Source: Mycoplasmataceae bacterium (GTDB lineage Bacteria; Bacillota_I; Bacilli_A; Mycoplasmatales; Mycoplasmoidaceae). Taken from it: a stretch of 23,724 nucleotides of DNA. Where the stretch lies: assembly GCA_020024735.1 (NCBI GenBank), contig JAHHTI010000007.1, forward strand, positions 1-23,724, written 5' to 3'. Numbering within the stretch: position 1 is the stretch's first letter; every line of letters starts with the position of its first letter. This document shows, piece after piece, positions 19,141 through 23,724 of the stretch. The position numbers and the translations under genes are program-made. The notes under the pieces are model-generated. The model did no database searches. It was not told the DNA's origin and saw only the letters and a list, made by a program, of their open reading frames with translations.

Positions 19141-20544
19141 TTAATGACTCTTAAGAGTTTCAATTTTTTTGACCAAAGAACACATATAATCTTCCTTCAA
19201 TAAAAATACCATATAGTGAGGGATGGTCAAGATATTATTATTAAAACCTAAGTTACCACTTTCTAATTTAATTCCAAATAAGATTTCATTTTTGTATTTT
19301 TCATTATTAAGTAATAACTTTAATGATTTAGCATTACCATTTGTTGCTTTTACTTCTAGTGGACATACTTTCATATTAAAAGGCAAAATAAAATCAATTT
19401 CAGATGTATTTTTGTTATAGAAGAATAACTTGTTGTTATTCTTAACTAGTGCATCAGCAACAATGTTTTCATAAATATAACCTTTGTATGTTCTAATATC
19501 GTTATTAACGATAGCATTTGCCATCGCTTTATCAAACATTGAAATAAATAACCCAGTATCATACATATAAACTTTAAAAAAGTTTTCTATCTTATATCCA
19601 TCAATTGGATATTCTAGATTATTAATGTTGTAGGCTAATTCAATAATTTTAGCATCTCACAATCATTGAATACTTGTTTGATATTCTCTTAGTTTAGCTC
19701 CTTTGGTAACCAGATCTAACTTAAATTTATTATGAGTTCTCGCAATTTGAGTTGGGATTGAATAAAATACTTGTCGAATTCGGTTAAGTTCAATGTTGCT
19801 TACAATTGTCTTTCCATTATTGTCTAAATGTTTACCGAAATCATCTTCCTTAGATTTCAATATATCTTTTTGCACTTTTCTCACTTGCATTAAATCTTTG
19901 GTTTCAATAAATTTTTCTACTGCTTCTGGCATCCCACCGACACAAATGTAATATTTAAACAAACGGTTAAAAACTTCATTAATATCATCTGGAACTTTTT
20001 TAAGATTAACAAAGTAATCTTTAATTTGCTCTACTACTTGAGAATCATAATTATTAGCTCATAAAAATTCTTCAAAATCCATAGCGTGCATTGTTAAATG
20101 ATATTCAAAGCCCACAGGGATAGAAGCATCTTGATTTTTACTATACCCACTTACTCCTAACAATGAACCTGTACATACAATATCATATCTACCATCAAGT
20201 GCAAAAGCTTTTAAAGAAGTTCTAGCACGAGGACAATTTTGAATTTCATCAAAGATAATTAATGTTTTATAAGGAATAAATTTAACATTGGGAATTTTGG
20301 TTGATAGGGAAGAAATTATTTGATCAACATTAAGGTTATTATCAAAGGATTTTCTAGCATCCTCATCATCAGCAAAATTAATATATACTTTATTTTCATA
20401 TTCATTTTCAGCAAATAAATTAACAATTCTAGTCTTACCAATCTGTCTAGTTCCTTGGATAATTAATGCTTTCTTTTTTTGTTTTAAAGAATCTTTTCAA
20501 GCAAGCAGTTCTTGATAGATTTTTCTTTTAAAAATTATTTCCAT
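19141..20544 (-). CDS. AAA-type ATPase with DUF4143 (PD-(D/E)XK-like) domain, 467 aa
   Basis: Second member of the AAA_14/DUF4143 ATPase group, same strand and size as its downstream neighbour but clearly diverged. It starts at ATG 20542-20544 and ends at TAA 19141-19143; I checked the frame throughout, with TGA as Trp. Walker A is GTRQIGKT (residues 30-37), Walker B LIIFDE, then VCTGSLLG (sensor 1-like), DASIPVGF and YICVGGMPEAV. The C-terminal domain has SEIDFIL...PLEVKA (Asp384, Glu397, Lys399), the PD-(D/E)XK pattern. Members have been suggested to be nucleases or DNA-handling ATPases, but none of this is shown here. A -10-like TACAAT (20551-20556) lies 6 bp before the ATG, and a TGTAAA 17 bp further up is part of the first copy of the repeat array at 20574. 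Confidence 0.9.
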
Positions 20545-20573
20545 AAAAATATTGTAATGAAATTATTAATTAA

Positions 20574-20691
20574 TTTACACATTTTTCATAGGAGTTTTAT
20601 AAATTTACACATTTTTCATAGGAGTTTTTATATAGATTTACACATTTTTCATAGGAGTTTTTAATTTTTACACATTTTTCATAGGAGTTTT
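20574..20691. repeat. Four identical 25-bp tandem repeats
   Basis: Four exact copies of a 25-bp unit begin with TTTACACATTTTTC and end with ATAGGAGTTTT: 20574-20598, 20604-20628, 20637-20661 and 20667-20691. AT linkers of 5, 8 and 5 bp separate them, so the period is 30, 33 and 30 bp, close to three helical turns. The array lies between the ATPase start (20544) and the divergent 724-aa gene (20929). Copy 1 overlaps the expected -35 of the ATPase promoter. Confidence 0.93.
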
Positions 20692-20928
20692 GTAGTCTTT
20701 TTGAGTTTTTTAGATAAATTGCGAATGTTAATAATTAGATGCAACAATGAAAACTGAGATAGTTAAATTTCCCTTTAATATTCTAAATATACTTTCAATT
20801 GTATTACTACACTAATTACTTTTAACCACCAATTAATTTATGTATAATAAGGATGTTGATATAGTTTCAACCTCAAACAAGAGTCCCAGAAAACGACATC
20901 TTGTTCATTATTAATTATCGGAGATTTT
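20692..20928 (+). promoter_or_regulatory. Leader/promoter region of the 724-aa protein gene
   Basis: This 237-bp stretch has no gene. TATAAT at 20843-20848 is the likely -10, giving a leader of about 75 nt. The leader holds a small stem, AACAAGA (20876-20882) with TCTTGTT (20899-20905), and the Shine-Dalgarno GGAG at 20920-20923, 5 nt before ATG 20929. I do not recognise a riboswitch class. The upstream 150 bp are AT-rich without clear signals. Confidence 0.5.
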
Positions 20929-23103
20929 ATGAATGACCAAAAATTGGATTGGGTCTTATTGTGCGATGTCACTCATTTTGATGAATTATCGTCTGAACAA
21001 CAAGAACTATTAAAATTACTATACACAGATTGAAATCAAAAGGAACATTATCTTCCATTAAAGCTTCCACCACAAATAAAGAATGCATTAATTGAAATAA
21101 TGATATCTCCTTTGAAAGAAATTTGAAACATTTGATATATTGATAAAAATTCTTTACAACAATCAAATAGTTTTGATACTTTTTTTAAGAAGAATCTTAA
21201 AAAGATTATTAACAATTTATTAATTAATCATGAAATTCAAAAAGAAGTTAATGATGAAAACAAAATGGAGTTATTTGTAAGACTATGTAATATCGTTGTA
21301 GATTTAAAGTTGTATGAACAATTAATGCTTTTCATTAAAAATACAATTACTTCTAAACAAGAAAAGTTTCACAGTTTTTTTGTTGCTAATTTTTTAAAAA
21401 TGGTAGACCTATCTGATACCAATAAACAAATTGATATATGAAACCAGTTTTTTCATAAGAATGGTTGTCCTGTAGATTTAATATGTCCTTGTACTTTTAA
21501 ATTACTAATCTTGTCATTGAAGGATATATGTCACTTATTGGATAATGAAATTCTTAATAGATTCCATCAACTAGCTAAAGTTGTTAAAACTAGTGATGAT
21601 CCAGTTTATCAATGTGACTACTTATTATATTTTGCATTGGGTCAGCAATATTTTCTTCAAAACCTAAAATGTTTGAAAAGATATATTTCCATTATTAAGG
21701 AACAACATCTTGTTGGTATCATCATTACTAATTTAAAAATTCCCAATCATAGTAAAACAATAGTCAATGAAATTTTATTCTTTACATATCTTGGATATTT
21801 AGTAGATAAGAAATCAAGTAGAAATGTATTTAGTCAACTTCTTAATTTTTTTATTGAATTTTTGTCCCAAGAATTGCTAGTATATCAATCAACTCATAAA
21901 GATGAATTTAATGATAAAAAATATGAAGAAACCAAGTGTACTATTAACTCGTGAGAATCTGATTTATTTAATAGTGAAGAAGAGTTCCTCCAACGACTTC
22001 AAACTGATACTGATTTTGTTAAAACTAAACTTACTCAATTTTTTCATCATTTATTTAATCAACCATTAACTATTGATGAAAGAATTATTAACCAATATAT
22101 CACATTTTTAGCAGACTTCAAATTGCCAATAAAAAGAGATATAAAAGATAGTTTAAAAGATACATTTGAAAACTTATTTTTCACCACTATTTATGCTTAT
22201 GATAATATGTGTTTTGATAACGGTCTATGAGATGATGTAATTATTCAAAAAGACTTTACAGTAAAGGATTTTAATAAAAATTTACTAGCAAAATTTATTC
22301 CCCAAAAAGTTATCAATAATATTCCTTCATTTGTCTTTTATGATAGTATTTATTTATCAGTTTTTTCTAGAAAAAAAATTAGTCATTTTGAATATCAAGG
22401 AGACCTTATTTACAATGCTATTATTGATAAGTTAAAACTTGACTGTGAAATCATTGATAAAGTCAATTATTATCAAAGCAGTTTTCAAGTCTTAATATCG
22501 CACGGTTTAAACCTTGACTTATTAATCCAAAAGAGTCCTCTTCATTTATACAATAAGGACATTTATTCGCAAGCAGATTATTTTGAAATTATTGTTTATT
22601 ACTATTATCTAGAAATGGGTTTTGAAGAAACCGAATTATGAATTCTTAATTTAATCAAAAATGAAGCACCTCAATGTCTGATTTCTTTAGAAGCAAAATC
22701 CAAAGCCATCACTCATCAACAAAAACACAACTATGAACATAACTTGTGATATTACTATAAAAACAAATCTTTAACTTTTAATGCAACATTAGCTAAAGAA
22801 GAAGTAAAAATTAAAAACACTTATTTTGACAGATTAGTCAAAATGTGAATTGTCGAAACCCAATATCAAGAAAAAGGAATTAATCTTTTAAGAAAGGATA
22901 ATAATATGAAAAAAATAATCACAAACAAAATTTCTCTTCCATCAACTGTTTCTAAGAATGCACAATATGATAAAATTGTTCAAACTATTAAACAAGATAA
23001 AACATATCAGGAAATATGTAATCAAATCATTGAGTATAAAGGAAATCATGAATATACCTATTTGGTAATTTCCAAGCTCTTAAGAAATATCAATAATTAC
23101 TAA
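20929..23103 (+). CDS. Hypothetical protein upstream of RavA, 724 aa
   Basis: I do not recognise this protein. It starts at ATG 20929 with GGAG upstream and ends at TAA 23101-23103; I checked all 724 codons, with TGA as Trp. It has no signal peptide or membrane helix, so it is cytoplasmic. It is rich in Leu, Ile, Asn, Lys and aromatic residues in long amphipathic stretches, suggesting an all-helical, perhaps repeat-like, scaffold. A short C-terminal region (from about residue 660, MKKIITNKIS) follows a polar segment. A RavA-type ATPase starts 57 bp downstream with its own Shine-Dalgarno sequence and no terminator between, so the two probably share a transcript. It could be a partner or substrate adaptor of that ATPase. 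No P-loop, protease or nuclease motif is visible. Confidence 0.85.
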
Positions 23104-23160
23104 TCAATTTTTACTTCTTCCTTTCTAATGTACATTGAAAAACAATTAGTAGGAGCATTT

Positions 23161-23724
23161 ATGAATATTAAATATAAAATTAATCATTTGATTAAAACAT
23201 CTTTGTCAAGATCTTTGTGAAAGAGATGAAGCAATTAAACTAGCAATGTTAGCCTTGCTATCTAATGAATCGATTTTTCTATTAGGTCCACCAGGAGTAG
23301 CAAAATCTTTAGTTGCTCGTAAAATTTGTGAAGTTGTGGTTGGAGCAACGAATTTTGAATACTTAATGAATAAGTTTTCTACTCCGGATGAAATCTTTGG
23401 ACCAATTTCTTTAAAGAAATTAGATGAAGACATTTATGAAAGAAAAGTGGCTGGTTACTTACCATCTGCCCATATTGGATTTTTGGATGAAATATGAAAA
23501 GCTTCACCATCTATTCAAAATACATTATTAACCATCATCAATGAAAAACTTTATCAAAATGGTAATCAAGTTCTTGCTGTGCCTTTGTTATTGTTAATTG
23601 CAGCTTCTAATGAGTTACCACAAAAAAATCAAGGTTTAGAAGCTTTATATGATAGATTTACCATTCGGCTATTTGTCAATAATATTCGTAGTATGTATGT
23701 TTTTCGTGAATTACTAGAAGGACA
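23161..23724 (+). pseudogene. RavA-type MoxR AAA+ ATPase, frameshifted, cut by window end
   Basis: A MoxR-family AAA+ ATPase of the RavA subgroup, a chaperone-like ATPase that elsewhere works with the VWA protein ViaA. AGGAG at 23151-23155 points to ATG 23161, but that frame stops at 23236. The conserved protein continues one frame over: ERDEAIKLAMLALL, ESIFLLGPPGVAKS (Walker A), YLMNKFSTPDEIFGP, GFLDEIWKASPSI (Walker B, Trp = TGA), ASNELP and LEALYDRF, all close to the RavA pattern. Removing one A from the run at 23194-23197 joins the frames and gives an N-terminus whose hydrophobic spacing aligns with E. coli RavA. It may be an assembly error, a phase-variable start or a true lesion. The C-terminal part lies beyond the window. 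Confidence 0.85.

Noticed and set aside
19223..19420. Plus-strand open frame of 65 codons
   Set aside because: It is antisense to the DUF4143 domain containing the conserved Asp/Glu/Lys residues.
20574..20691. Possible CRISPR array
   Set aside because: The 25-bp units are separated by only 5-8 bp of AT sequence, so there are no spacers, and no cas genes are present.
20876..20905. Possible riboswitch in the leader of the 724-aa gene
   Set aside because: Only one 7-bp stem with a 16-nt loop is visible; it matches no class I know.
20969..21166. Minus-strand open frame of 65 codons
   Set aside because: It is antisense to the 724-aa gene, which has a Shine-Dalgarno sequence and a continuous frame.
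23206..23433. Minus-strand open frame of 75 codons
   Set aside because: It is antisense to the conserved RavA ATPase core.

Overview
The window comes from a low-GC mollicute (a mycoplasma-type bacterium) that reads UGA as tryptophan (genetic code 4). TGA codons fall at tryptophan positions inside conserved proteins such as inorganic pyrophosphatase, ribosomal protein L28, thymidylate synthase and the RavA-type ATPase. Under the standard code most genes here look shattered; with UGA = Trp they become long continuous frames. The content (no cell-wall genes, lipoproteins, single-pass surface proteins, minimal folate/thymidylate metabolism) fits a mycoplasma. I cannot name the species.

Layout. 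95-508: a small unknown protein. 538-6961 (minus): an envelope block with a very large YhgE/Pip-type membrane protein, a coiled-coil/proline-lysine-rich protein and a single-pass surface protein. 7088-7834 (minus): an alpha/beta hydrolase, divergent from a housekeeping run on the plus strand (7939-9649): rpmB, ppa and an RluD/RluC-type pseudouridine synthase. The synthase gene converges on, and overlaps by four bases (TTAA), a second modular surface protein (9646-11934, minus). 11999-14193 (minus): a thymidylate/folate operon, thyA followed by a gene in which dihydrofolate reductase and FolD are fused in one uninterrupted frame. thyA is divergent from rpiB (14224-14661) across only 30 bp, which holds two opposed -10 boxes and no room for leaders. 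14704-17327 (minus): a DUF885-family lipoprotein split by a one-base frameshift; its strong promoter carries a perfect 12-bp-arm palindrome at the -35 box.

17528-23724 is the accessory-looking part. Two consecutive AAA-type ATPases with C-terminal PD-(D/E)XK-like (DUF4143) domains lie on the minus strand, each with its own array of direct repeats just upstream of its promoter: about 2.5 copies of a 32-bp dyad unit, and four identical 25-bp units. The arrays differ in sequence but share a TAGGA core 15 bp into the unit. Divergently, a 724-aa protein I do not recognise is followed by a RavA/MoxR-type ATPase, cut by the window end and carrying a one-base frameshift near its start.

How the genes work together. 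TS, DHFR and FolD form the dTMP/one-carbon cycle. rpmB-ppa-pseudouridine synthase is a translation/housekeeping run. The 724-aa protein and RavA probably form one operon and may be partners. The paired ATPases with private upstream arrays look like self-regulated units of unknown role. Two homopolymer frameshifts in 24 kb may be real gene decay or phase variation, or assembly errors; raw reads would decide.
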